From: Polycyclovorans sp046565985
Lineage (GTDB): Bacteria > Pseudomonadota > Gammaproteobacteria > Nevskiales > Nevskiaceae
Direction of reading: 5' to 3'
DNA: 47,325 nt
Assembly: GCA_046565985.1 (NCBI GenBank)
Contig: JBKHXN010000128.1
Location: forward strand, 1 to 47,325
Positions 39,550 to 47,325 of this stretch are shown here, one piece after another. Position numbers and translations under genes: made by a program. The notes under the pieces were generated by a model that saw only the letters and a list, made by a program, of their open reading frames with translations, had not been told where the DNA came from and did no database searches. Position 1 is the first letter of the stretch. Every line of letters begins with the position of its first letter.

Positions 39550-40254
39550 ATGCTCGATCCCCGCCCGGCGCTGTATCTGCTGCTGGCCGCCCTGCTGGGC
39601 GGCTGCGCGCACACCCCCACGGATGATCCCGCCGACCCACTCGAACCGCTCAACCGCGCGATCTACGGCTTCAACGAAAAAGCCGACCAGTACCTGCTGC
39701 GCCCGGTGGCCGTGGGATACACCCGCGCAGTTCCCTCCGAGTTCCAGCGCGGCCTGCACAATTTCTTCAACAACCTCACCTACCCCACGGTCATCGTCAA
39801 CGACCTGCTGCAGGGCAAGTTTGCCCAGGCCGGGCGCGATACCGGACGCTTCCTGTTCAACACCACCGTGGGGCTGGGCGGTTTTCTCGACCCGGCGACC
39901 CGCATCGGTCTGACCCGCAACGAGGAAGACCTGGGGCAGACGCTCGGATACTGGGGCGTGGGACAGGGCTGGTACCTGATGCTGCCCTTCCTGGGGCCGA
40001 GCACCAACCGCGATCTCGTCGGCCGCGTCGGCGACAGCTTCAGCGATCCGACCTTCTACGCCGACAGCGAGATCTCGATCCCGGTCGGGGTGGCCGGCGC
40101 GGTGGATACGCGCGCCCAGTTCCTCGGCGCCGACCGGCTGCTGGCCCAGCAGTACGACCGCTACATCTTCATCCGCAGCCTCTACCTGCAAAGCCGGCAG
40201 AACGCCGTGTACGACGGCAACCCGCCGAAGGAAGAGTTCGACTTCGGCGAATAG
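39550..40254 (+). CDS. mlaA: Outer-membrane lipoprotein MlaA (VacJ)
   Basis: MlaA is an outer-membrane lipoprotein that removes mislocalised phospholipid from the outer leaflet and passes it to MlaC. The 234-residue protein has a lipobox LLGGC (Cys19). Family hallmarks are DPLEPLNRAIYGFNEKAD (about 29-46), NFFNNLTYP (about 74-82), GRFLFNTTVGLGGFLDPA (about 99-116) and GYWGVGQGWYLMLPFLGPS (about 136-154). It lies three bases after mlaB, so it belongs to the mla operon here, whereas E. coli has it elsewhere. The next gene, purL, converges six bases away. Confidence 0.95.
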   Translation: MLDPRPALYLLLAALLGGCAHTPTDDPADPLEPLNRAIYGFNEKADQYLLRPVAVGYTRAVPSEFQRGLHNFFNNLTYPTVIVNDLLQGKFAQAGRDTGRFLFNTTVGLGGFLDPATRIGLTRNEEDLGQTLGYWGVGQGWYLMLPFLGPSTNRDLVGRVGDSFSDPTFYADSEISIPVGVAGAVDTRAQFLGADRLLAQQYDRYIFIRSLYLQSRQNAVYDGNPPKEEFDFGE

Positions 40255-40260
40255 GTCCGC

Positions 40261-43200
40261 TCAGCCGGCGTCCTGCGTGAAGCGCCGGGCGTTCTGGAAC
40301 ATGCGGAACCACGGCGTCCTGGCGTCCCAGCGCTGCGGCCACCAGGAGCCGGTCCCGGCCGCCACCGTGCGTTCCGGATGCGGCATCAGGATGGTGATGC
40401 GCCCGTCCGCATTGCACACGCTGGTCAGGCCCTGCGGCGAACCGTTGGGGTTGGCCGGATAGTGCTGCGCCGGCTGTCCGCCTGCGTCAACGAAGCGCAT
40501 CGCCAGCTGTCCCTGTGCCTGCAGGCGTGACAGGTCGGCGTGCGCGGAGAATTCCGCCCGGCCCTCGCCGTGCGCCACGGCCACCGGCAGCCGCGAGCCC
40601 GCCATGCCGGCAAAGAACAGCGACTTTGATTCGGTGATCTCCACCTGCGACCAGCGCGCCTCGAACTGTTCGCTGCGATTACGGCGGAACATCGGCCAGT
40701 GCTCGGCGCCGGGGACGATCTCGCGCAGCGCGGCAAACATCTGGCAGCCGTTGCAGACGCCCAGCGCAAACTTGCGCGGATCGGCCAGAAAGCGCTGGAA
40801 GGCGTCGCGTGCCCGCGGGTTGAACAGGATGCTGCGCGCCCAGCCCTGGCCGGCACCGAGCACGTCGCCGTAGGAAAAACCGCCGCAGGCGGCAAGGCCG
40901 GCAAAACCGTCCAGCGTCACGCTGCCACCGAGCAGCTCGCTCATGTGCACGTCCACGCTGTCGAATCCGGCGGCGTGGAAGGCCCAGGCCATCTCGACGT
41001 GACCGTTGACACCCTGCTCGCGCAGGATCGCCACCCGCGGGCGCCGCGCCACGCGGGGCACGGGCAGCGGCCGCGGATCGAAGCCGAGCTGCACCTGCAG
41101 GCCGGGATCGCCCGCCGGGCCCGGGGCCTGGGCCTCGCGCACGCAGTCGGGGTTGTCGCGCAGCAGGGCGATCTGCTCGCTGGTCTGGTTCCACAGCGCC
41201 TGCAGACGTTCCCGGCTGTCGGCAAACACCTGGGCCCCGTCGAGGACGAAGCGGATCTGATCGTCGTCCGCCGGACGGCCGAGGAGCTGGATGGTCAGGC
41301 CCGCCGCGCTGCCGGCGGCGGCAAAGGCGTCCGCGTCCTCGGCGCGCAGCTGCACCACCATGCCCAGTTCCTCGCTGAACAGCGCGCCCAGCGCCTCGGC
41401 CTGCGGCAGGTCGATCTTCAGCCCGCAGTGAGCGGCAAATGCCATCTCGCAGAGCGTCACGAACAGCCCGCCGTCGGAGCGGTCGTGATAGGCCAGCAGA
41501 CGGCCCGCCCGGTTCCAGTCCTGGATCAGCTCGAAGGCGGCGCGCAGTTCGGCGGGCGCGTCGAGATCCGGCGCCGTCTCGCCGAGCAGGCCATAGACCT
41601 GCGCCAGGGCCGAGCCGCCGAGCCGGTTGCGGCCGTGCCCCAGATCCACCAGCATCAGGCGGGTGCGGCTGTCGGCCTGCAGCTGCGGCGTGAGGGTACG
41701 CCAGGCATCCGTCACCGGCGCAAAGGCGGAGATGACCAGCGACAGCGGCGCGGTTTGCACCTGGCTGCTGCCGGCCTGCTGCCACTGCGATTTCATGGAC
41801 AGCGAATCCTTGCCCACCGGTATGGCGATCCCCAGCTGCGGGCACAGTTCCATGCCCACCGCCTTGACCGCGTCGAACAGGCGCGCGTCTTCGTCGGCCT
41901 GGCCGCAGGCCGCCATCCAGTTGGCGGAGAGCCGCACGTCGGCGAGCCGCGCCACCGGGGCGGCGGCGATGTTGGTGAGCGCCTCGGCCACTGCCATGCG
42001 GGCAGAGGCCGGCGCGTCCAGCAGCGCCAGCAGCGGGCGCTCGCCCATGGCCATGGCTTCTCCGCTCCGCGCTTCGAAGCCGGTCAGCGTGACCGCGCAA
42101 TCCGCCACCGGCACCTGCCAGGGGCCGACCATCTGGTCACGCACGGTGAGCCCGCCCACGGTGCGGTCGCCGATGGTGATGAGAAAAGACTTGGACGCCA
42201 CGGACGGCAGGCGCAGCACGCGCTCGGCGGCCTCGCTCACGCTCGTCACCGGCAGGGGCGAGCCGCGCGATGCCTCGCGCCTGGTGCTGCGCTGCATGCG
42301 CGGCGGCTTGCCCAGCAGCACCGGCATGGGCATGTCTACCACGTGGCTGGAGTCCAGACTGTCTTCCACGACCAGCTGGCGTTCAACGGTGGCGGTGCCC
42401 ACCACCGCCATCGGGCAGCGCTCGCGCGCGCACGCGGCTTCCAGCAGCGGCAGCGATTCGGGCGCCACCGCCAGCACATAGCGTTCCTGCGCTTCGTTGC
42501 ACCAGATTTCCATGGGCGAGAGCGCCGGGTCGGCGCTGTGGATGTCGCGCAGCAGGAAATGCCCGCCGCGGTCGTCGGCGTGCACCAGCTCGGGCAGCGC
42601 GTTGGACAGGCCGCCGGCGCCGACATCGTGGATGGACAGGATGGGATTGCCCTCCCCCAGCGCCCAGCAGGCGTCGATCACCTCCTGGCAGCGGCGCTCC
42701 AGCTCCGGGTTGGCGCGCTGCACCGAGGCAAAGTCCAGCTCCGCACTGGATGTGCCGGTGGCCATGGACGAGGCCGCGCCGCCCCCCAGGCCGATGAGCA
42801 TGGCGGGCCCGCCCAGCACCACCAGCCGGGCACCGGCGATCACCGGCAGTTTCTCCACGTGCGGCACACGGATGTTGCCGTAGCCGCCGGCGATCATGAT
42901 CGGCTTGTGATAGCCGCGGTTGCGGCCGTCCGGCGTGATCATTTCCAGGGTGCGGAAATAGCCGTTGAGATTGGGCCGGCCGAATTCGTTGTTGTACGCG
43001 GCCGCGCCCAGCGGTCCGTCGATCATGATCTGCAGCGCGCTGGCCATGCGCGGCGGGCGGCCCAGCTCCGCCTCCCAGGGCTGGATGAAGCCGGGGATGC
43101 GCAGGTTGGCGGTATTGAAGCCGCACAGGCCGGCCTTGGGCCGCGCGCCGCGCCCGGTGGCGGCCTCGTCGCGGATCTCGCCACCGCTGCCAGTGGCGGC

Positions 43201-44082
43201 GCCGGGGTGGGGAGAAATCCCGGTCGGGTGGTTGTGCGTCTCCACCTTCATCAGGATCGCCACCGCTTCCTCGTGCTCGCGCCAGTGGTGATCGGCGTCC
43301 GGGAAGAAGCGCATCCCCTGCGGCCCGGCGATGACCGCCGAATTGTCCTTGTACGCGCTCAGCACCCCGTCGGGGCTTGCGGCGTGGCTCATGCGGATCA
43401 TCTGGAACAGCGAGTGCGGCTGCACCTGAGCGTCCACGGTGAATTCCGCGTTGAAGATCTTGTGCCGGCAGTGCTCGGAGTTGACCTGGGCAAACATCAT
43501 CAGCTCGGCGTCGGTCGGGTTGCGGCCGGACTGGCGCGCGTGCGCCGCGAGGTACTCCATCTCCTCGCCGGACAGCGCCAGCCCCCAGTCGCGGTTGGCC
43601 GCGTGCAGCGCCTGCGTGCCGCCCGCCAGCACGTCCACGCGGCGCAGCGGGCGGCGCGGCTGGGCGGCGAATACCTGGCCGAGCCGGGCGGGATCGGTGA
43701 GCACCGATTCCATCATCGGATCGTGGATCAGCGCCAGCGCCTCCGGCGGCAGCGCGGCGAGCCCGTCAAACGCGTAGACCCGGCCGTGCTCGATGCGCCG
43801 CACGCCGTCCAGGCCGCAGACACGGGCGATGTCGGTGGCCTTGCTCGACCAGGGTGACAGGGTGCCCATGCGCGGCACCACGAAGCACAGGCCCTCGGCC
43901 TGCGGAAAGTTCTCGGGGCCGTCGCCGAGCAGCTGGCGCAGTCGTGCCGGATCGGCCTCGCCGTCCACCAGGTAGAAATCCAGCACCTCCAGGCGCCGCA
44001 GGGCGGCGGGCAGCCGGGCGCGCAGGCGCTCCAGGCGGAAGGCGGAGAGCGCGGGTCGGCCAGGGAGAAGGTGCAGGGTCAT
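40261..44082 (-). CDS. purL: Phosphoribosylformylglycinamidine synthase (large single-chain form)
   Basis: PurL converts FGAR, glutamine and ATP to FGAM, the fourth step of purine synthesis. The 1273-residue single-chain form combines an N-terminal PurS-like domain, a linker, and two AIRS-like ATP-binding halves. The first half has EHCRHKIFNAEF and KVETHNHPTGISPHPGAATG; the second has ISAFAPVTDAWRTLTP. A C-terminal glutamine amidotransferase domain follows, with its Cys nucleophile in LGVCNGCQMFAAL and FSYGDVLGAGQGWA before it. The length agrees with the gammaproteobacterial enzyme (E. coli about 1295). It is a single gene with no purine neighbours, convergent with mlaA. Confidence 0.97.
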   Translation of the reverse strand: MTLHLLPGRPALSAFRLERLRARLPAALRRLEVLDFYLVDGEADPARLRQLLGDGPENFPQAEGLCFVVPRMGTLSPWSSKATDIARVCGLDGVRRIEHGRVYAFDGLAALPPEALALIHDPMMESVLTDPARLGQVFAAQPRRPLRRVDVLAGGTQALHAANRDWGLALSGEEMEYLAAHARQSGRNPTDAELMMFAQVNSEHCRHKIFNAEFTVDAQVQPHSLFQMIRMSHAASPDGVLSAYKDNSAVIAGPQGMRFFPDADHHWREHEEAVAILMKVETHNHPTGISPHPGAATGSGGEIRDEAATGRGARPKAGLCGFNTANLRIPGFIQPWEAELGRPPRMASALQIMIDGPLGAAAYNNEFGRPNLNGYFRTLEMITPDGRNRGYHKPIMIAGGYGNIRVPHVEKLPVIAGARLVVLGGPAMLIGLGGGAASSMATGTSSAELDFASVQRANPELERRCQEVIDACWALGEGNPILSIHDVGAGGLSNALPELVHADDRGGHFLLRDIHSADPALSPMEIWCNEAQERYVLAVAPESLPLLEAACARERCPMAVVGTATVERQLVVEDSLDSSHVVDMPMPVLLGKPPRMQRSTRREASRGSPLPVTSVSEAAERVLRLPSVASKSFLITIGDRTVGGLTVRDQMVGPWQVPVADCAVTLTGFEARSGEAMAMGERPLLALLDAPASARMAVAEALTNIAAAPVARLADVRLSANWMAACGQADEDARLFDAVKAVGMELCPQLGIAIPVGKDSLSMKSQWQQAGSSQVQTAPLSLVISAFAPVTDAWRTLTPQLQADSRTRLMLVDLGHGRNRLGGSALAQVYGLLGETAPDLDAPAELRAAFELIQDWNRAGRLLAYHDRSDGGLFVTLCEMAFAAHCGLKIDLPQAEALGALFSEELGMVVQLRAEDADAFAAAGSAAGLTIQLLGRPADDDQIRFVLDGAQVFADSRERLQALWNQTSEQIALLRDNPDCVREAQAPGPAGDPGLQVQLGFDPRPLPVPRVARRPRVAILREQGVNGHVEMAWAFHAAGFDSVDVHMSELLGGSVTLDGFAGLAACGGFSYGDVLGAGQGWARSILFNPRARDAFQRFLADPRKFALGVCNGCQMFAALREIVPGAEHWPMFRRNRSEQFEARWSQVEITESKSLFFAGMAGSRLPVAVAHGEGRAEFSAHADLSRLQAQGQLAMRFVDAGGQPAQHYPANPNGSPQGLTSVCNADGRITILMPHPERTVAAGTGSWWPQRWDARTPWFRMFQNARRFTQDAG

Positions 44083-44146
44083 GGGGAGCGGCGGCGGAGT
44101 CAGCCGCTATTTTCCCATGTTTGCCGTCCGAGCTGGGGCGCGGCGC

Positions 44147-44911
44147 TCAGGCGATCTCGCGCCAGTCCAGTCCCCGATCCTGACCGGCGCAGACCATCCA
44201 GGGCCCGGTGCGGCCCAGCGCCTGCGTCACGGCCGCCTCGGCCAGGGCTGGCGTGTTGTTGGTTTCCGACAGGTGGGTGAGCACCAGATGCTGCAGGGCC
44301 GTGCAGTCCAGGCTGGCGAGCAGGGCGCCGGCCTGCTGGTTGGACAGATGCCCCAGATCCCCGCCGACGCGGCGCTTCAGCGCCTGCGGATAGGGGCCGG
44401 CTTCCAGCAGGGCCGGGTCGTGGTTGCATTCCAGCAGCAGCGCGTCGCAGCGGTCGAGCACCGCGCGCATGTGCGGCGTGACGTGACCGGCGTCGGAGAG
44501 GATGCCGAGCCGCCGGCCGCCGGCGCTGAAAACGTACTGGCAGGGCTCGCGCGCATCGTGCGGCACCGGGTAGGGCGTGAGCTGCAGGCTGCCCATGCTC
44601 AGCTCGCCGTGAGGATGGAACGCGCGTATCTCCGGCACCTGTGGATCACGCCAGGCGGCGAGCGTGCCGTGGGTGAGCCAGACCGGGATCCGGTGGCGAC
44701 GGGCCAGGCGCGCCACCCCGCCCAGATGGTCGCCGTGCTCGTGCGTCACCACGATGGCATCCAGCGCCGCCGCCTCCACCCCCAGGCGCAGCAGACGCGC
44801 CTCGGTCTCGCGCAGGTTGAAGCCGCAGTCCACCAGCACCCGGGTGCGTCCGCACTCCACCAGCGTGGCATTGCCCTTGCTGCCCGAACCGAGCATGGCA
44901 AAACGGATCAA
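44147..44911 (-). CDS. MBL-fold metallohydrolase (YycJ/WalJ-like)
   Basis: This 254-residue metallo-beta-lactamase-fold hydrolase is close to the YycJ group. The N-terminal MLGSGSKGNATLVECG (about 6-21) is diagnostic. The metal motif VTHEHGDHLGGV (about 60-71) gives the HxHxDH set. Further ligands are likely His at DAGHVTPHM and the C-terminal VLTHLSETNNTP. The start is TTG at 44911, overlapping the DUF1820 stop as TTGA, because this begins the family sequence IRFAMLGSG; the ATG at 44896 would remove five residues. Substrate unknown; the group includes 5'-3' exonucleases and signalling-related enzymes. Confidence 0.87.
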   Translation of the reverse strand: MIRFAMLGSGSKGNATLVECGRTRVLVDCGFNLRETEARLLRLGVEAAALDAIVVTHEHGDHLGGVARLARRHRIPVWLTHGTLAAWRDPQVPEIRAFHPHGELSMGSLQLTPYPVPHDAREPCQYVFSAGGRRLGILSDAGHVTPHMRAVLDRCDALLLECNHDPALLEAGPYPQALKRRVGGDLGHLSNQQAGALLASLDCTALQHLVLTHLSETNNTPALAEAAVTQALGRTGPWMVCAGQDRGLDWREIA

Positions 44912-45237
44912 GTCCGCGGCTCCTGGCCAAACTGGTAGAGCGGAGTGACCTTGCTGCCCTCGCCCGCAGCGTGGATGCGCGCCGGCCCTGCGCGGCGCAC
45001 TTCGTCGATGCGGATCACCGCGTGCACCGGCACGTAGAAGCGCTCCACATCGGCGAACTCGGTCTTGAGTTTCTCCTCCGCCGGGTCGAGCACCAGCGCG
45101 GATTTCTCGCCAAAGCTGAGCTTGCCGATCTCCACAAAGCCCAGCATCGCGCCGTGGCTGACCTCACGGGCATAGATCTCGTAGACCTGGTCCTGGTTGC
45201 GGAAGCTGACGCGAAAGAGGCGGGATTTGGCGGCCAT
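44908..45237 (-). CDS. DUF1820 family protein
   Basis: This 109-residue cytoplasmic protein is of the DUF1820 family, common in gammaproteobacteria and of unknown function. Family blocks seen are RLFRVSFRNQDQVYEIYAREV (near the N-terminus), GFVEIGKLSFGEKSALVLDP (about 33-52) and ERFYVPVHAVIRIDEVRRAG (about 65-84), ending PLYQFGQEPRT. The ATG at 45237 starts this pattern. It is coupled to the MBL hydrolase by a TTGA overlap. A palindrome lies at the predicted transcript start upstream. Confidence 0.88.
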   Translation of the reverse strand: MAAKSRLFRVSFRNQDQVYEIYAREVSHGAMLGFVEIGKLSFGEKSALVLDPAEEKLKTEFADVERFYVPVHAVIRIDEVRRAGPARIHAAGEGSKVTPLYQFGQEPRT

Positions 45238-45250
45238 GAAGGGACAGGAC

Positions 45251-45295
45251 TCTAATATTAGACATTTTATAACAGATGGCGGCACATACGCCCAA
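45251..45295 (-). promoter_or_regulatory. Candidate DUF1820 promoter with a 12-bp palindrome at the transcript start
   Basis: On the minus strand TTGGGC (45295-45290) and TATAAA (45271-45266) are 18 bases apart. The transcript would start near 45259, inside the perfect palindrome TCTAATATTAGA (45251-45262), which looks like an operator. This AT-rich stretch stands out from its GC-rich surroundings. Confidence 0.45.
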
Positions 45296-45309
45296 TCGTC
45301 CCGTAACTT

Positions 45310-45339
45310 TTGACTTCACGTCGTTTCATGAACTAGATT
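45310..45339 (+). promoter_or_regulatory. Candidate sigma-70 promoter of the tetR-like gene
   Basis: TTGACT (45310-45315) and TAGATT (45334-45339) are separated by 18 bases. The transcript would start near 45346, about 24 bases before the ATG at 45370. Confidence 0.5.
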
Positions 45340-45369
45340 CACGGCCCTGCCGTCCACCCTCCTCCGCCC

Positions 45370-46107
45370 ATGGGCACCCGAGAACGCAAGGAACGTGATT
45401 TCGCCGCCCGGGAGCTGGTGTTCCTCGACGCGGCGCGTGCGCATATCCGCGAACACGGCCTGCTCAACCTGCAGATGGCCCGCATCGCCGAAGACTGCGA
45501 CTACGCCACCGGCACGCTCTACCAGCATTTCGCCAGCAAGGAAGACCTGCTGGTCGCGCTGATGACCGACTCCATCCGCCTGCGCGTGGAGCTGTTCGAA
45601 CGCGCAGGCCACTGGGCCAGCCGTCCGCGCGACCGCATGTTCGCGATCTTCATCGCCGACATGATCTTCGTCAGCCGCCACCCGGAGCACTTCCGCCTGG
45701 AACAGTTCGCCCACACCCAGGTGGTCTGGGGCGCGGCCTCGCGCGCGCGGCGCGAGGCGCACATTCTCTCGGCCTCACGGCTGGGTGAGATCGTGATCGG
45801 CATCGTCGAGCACGCCGTACAGAGTGGCGACCTGCAACTGCACGGCCAGTCGGTGCAGGAACTCACGACCGGCCTGTGGAGCCTGTGCGTGGGCATGCAC
45901 AACCTGGTTCACGCGGAAGGCGTGCTGGAGCACCACCAGGTCCGCGACCCCTACCGGGTGCTGGCGCGCCACGCGCATTACCATCTCAATGGCCTGGCCT
46001 GGCAACCCCTGTTCAACCCTGCGGACGACCGCGCCCTGGACGCGCTCATCGCCCGCATCCGCAACGAGGTGTTTCATGGACTCTGTTCTGATGCCGCCGC
46101 GGCCTGA
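45370..46107 (+). CDS. TetR/AcrR-family transcriptional regulator
   Basis: This 245-residue dimeric repressor-type protein has an N-terminal helix-turn-helix (about 18-62): MARIAEDCDYATGTLYQHFA, then SKEDLLVALM, is the classical TetR recognition region. The larger C-terminal ligand domain is rich in His (HLVHAEG-like, MHNLVHAEG near 177-185), so a metal or small hydrophobic ligand is possible. It has its own candidate promoter and overlaps the following TolC-family gene by 32 bases. It probably controls an efflux system encoded with that gene, possibly autoregulating through a site in the 132-base upstream gap. Confidence 0.9.
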   Translation: MGTRERKERDFAARELVFLDAARAHIREHGLLNLQMARIAEDCDYATGTLYQHFASKEDLLVALMTDSIRLRVELFERAGHWASRPRDRMFAIFIADMIFVSRHPEHFRLEQFAHTQVVWGAASRARREAHILSASRLGEIVIGIVEHAVQSGDLQLHGQSVQELTTGLWSLCVGMHNLVHAEGVLEHHQVRDPYRVLARHAHYHLNGLAWQPLFNPADDRALDALIARIRNEVFHGLCSDAAAA

Positions 46108-47325
46108 GCCTCGCTGCGGATCGCTCCCGCGCCTGCTGCTGGTGCTGGGCCTCACCCTGGGCGCGCCAGCTGCGCAGGCCATGAGCCTCAGCGAAGCGCT
46201 GCGCCTGTCGGTGGAGCGCGACCCGGTGGTGCCCGTCTCCCTGGCCCAGTACGACGCCGAACGCGAGGCCGGCGCCCAGGAGCGCGGCACCCTGCGTCCC
46301 AGCGTCGGCCTGCGCGGTGACGCGCAATACGTGGAAAGCGAGGTCACCAGCGCCTTCTTCAGCAGCTTCGAGGAGAGCTATTCCGGATACAGCGCCGCGC
46401 TGGAAGTCCGCCAGCCGCTGTTCCGGCTCGACTGGTTTGCGCGCCGCGACCGCGCCCGTGCCCGCGACGCGCTGGCCGATTCGCGCCTGGCCGACCGCAC
46501 CCAGCAGCTGCTGCGGCGCGTGGCCGAGCGTTACTTCGCGGTGCTCACCGCGCAGGACGCCCTGGCCCAGGCCCAGGCCGAGGCCAAGGCCCTGCGCGAA
46601 TCGCTGGACGACACCCAGAAACGCTACGACGTGGAACTGGTCGCCGGAACCGATCTCAAGGAAGCCCAGGCGCGCAGCGACCTCGCCCAGGCCCGGCTGC
46701 TCGGTGCCGAGAGCGCGCTGCAGAACGCGCAGGACGCCCTGGACGAAACCACCGGCCAGGGCCGCGCCGTGCTGCCACAACTGGGCGATGAAGTGCAGTT
46801 CCCCCCGCTGCAGCCCGACGACGTGGGGCAGTGGATCGCCACGGCACTGGAATCAAGCCCGCGCGTGCGCAGCGCCACCGAGCAGGTGGACGTGGCCCGC
46901 GCCAATCTCAAGAGCCGCCGCTCGGAGGGCCTGCCGACGCTCGACGCGGTGGCCTCCATCAGCCGCGTGGACAACCAGGAATCCCGCGTCGGCCAACTGG
47001 CCGACCGCGGCCTGGTGGGCGTGGAACTCAACATCCCGATCTACAGCGGCGGCATCAGTGCCAGCCGCGTGCGCGAGGCCGAAGCGCTGCTGCGCGGCGC
47101 CGAAACCGAGCTGACGCGCCTGCGCTCCGATACCGAGCGGGAGACCCGCCAGCTGTTCCGCCAGGTGCAGACCGCCTACGTGCAGGTGCAGGCGCTGTCA
47201 CGCGCGCTGCGCTCGGCCGAGGCCGCCGAGCAGGCCACCCGCAACGGCTACGAGGCCGGCACGCGCACCATCAGCGATGTGCTCGACGCCCAGAGCCGCA
47301 CGGTGCAGGCGCGGCGCGAGCGCAA
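46076..47325 (+). CDS. TolC-family outer-membrane efflux protein, N-terminal part (runs off the window)
   Basis: At least 416 codons are present and the 3' end is missing. The signal peptide is long (about residues 1-35, SLPRLLLVLGLTLGAPAAQA). The mature part shows the two-fold repeated TolC pattern: MSLSEALRLSVERDPVV at the start; helix regions with LLRRVAERYFAVLTAQDALA; LVGVELNIPIYSGGISASRV (about 322-341); and YEAGTRTISDVLDAQSR in the second half. The ATG at 46076 lies 32 bases inside the tetR gene; an ATG at 46091 is possible. Adaptor and pump genes for a tripartite exporter would be expected beyond the window. Confidence 0.92.
   Translation, partial: MDSVLMPPRPEPRCGSLPRLLLVLGLTLGAPAAQAMSLSEALRLSVERDPVVPVSLAQYDAEREAGAQERGTLRPSVGLRGDAQYVESEVTSAFFSSFEESYSGYSAALEVRQPLFRLDWFARRDRARARDALADSRLADRTQQLLRRVAERYFAVLTAQDALAQAQAEAKALRESLDDTQKRYDVELVAGTDLKEAQARSDLAQARLLGAESALQNAQDALDETTGQGRAVLPQLGDEVQFPPLQPDDVGQWIATALESSPRVRSATEQVDVARANLKSRRSEGLPTLDAVASISRVDNQESRVGQLADRGLVGVELNIPIYSGGISASRVREAEALLRGAETELTRLRSDTERETRQLFRQVQTAYVQVQALSRALRSAEAAEQATRNGYEAGTRTISDVLDAQSRTVQARRER

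Noticed and set aside
40699..43857. Very long open frame on the plus strand antisense to purL
   Set aside because: It is composition-driven: purL on the minus strand explains the region with full family motifs, and the antisense protein is low-complexity with no domain.

Overview
The window is a high-GC chromosomal segment with housekeeping gene content and no insertion sequence, prophage or integrase of a mobile element. The gene families and their order (ilvD, a metX-metW-DUF4426 cluster, mlaFEDCB, dacA-lipB, a DUF1820 protein, a TIGR03623-like nuclease beside a UvrD-type helicase-nuclease) suggest a gammaproteobacterium, probably near Chromatiales/Ectothiorhodospiraceae. This placement is inferred from gene content only. 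Genes are tightly packed, and many neighbours overlap by four bases (ATGA or GTGA), so translational coupling is common.

Layout. 1-3892: a partial ilvA (minus), divergent from proC-yggT-metX-metW-DUF4426 (proline and methionine synthesis). 3911-6321: a minus-strand signalling operon, cheR - receiver-less cheB - REC-GGDEF diguanylate cyclase. 6369-8084: the antiporter nhaP2. 8099-12123: a TerB-domain protein coupled to a CHASE3-HAMP-GAF-hybrid histidine kinase with three receivers (minus). 12182-14939: an uncharacterised operon of lipoprotein, alpha/beta hydrolase and DUF3047 protein (minus). 15076-15654: a monocistronic secreted glycine-rich protein with its own promoter and terminator, followed by an HTTM-DCC fusion protein and tatD. 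18127-20460: ilvD and divergent sodC, then a pair of overlapping very small genes (20547-20944), queA and tRNA-Leu(CAA). 22242-29173: a NUDIX hydrolase, ferredoxin fdxA, then a coupled AddB-like/AddA-like nuclease-helicase pair. 29182-29680: a higher-order array of inverted REP-like palindromes between convergent genes. 29720-34657: dsbC, xerD, divergent acyltransferase, sugar-lactone oxidase and zapE. 34760-40254: dacA, lipB, then mlaFEDCB with mlaA attached. 40261-45237: purL, an MBL-fold hydrolase and a DUF1820 protein (minus). 45370-end: a TetR regulator overlapping a TolC-family outer-membrane protein that runs off the window.

Shared functions. Envelope maintenance is over-represented: the complete Mla phospholipid-transport set, PBP5-type carboxypeptidase, DsbC, SodC, lipoproteins and a TolC-type channel. 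The kinase, CheR, CheB and GGDEF proteins look like one signalling module split by the antiporter gene. The AddAB-like pair is presumably the double-strand-break resection machine.

The least explained parts are the repeat array at 29182-29680, the two-gene small-ORF operon at 20547-20944, the lipoprotein-hydrolase-DUF3047 operon and the secreted glycine-rich protein. No clear, wholly new defence-type or biosynthetic system was found.
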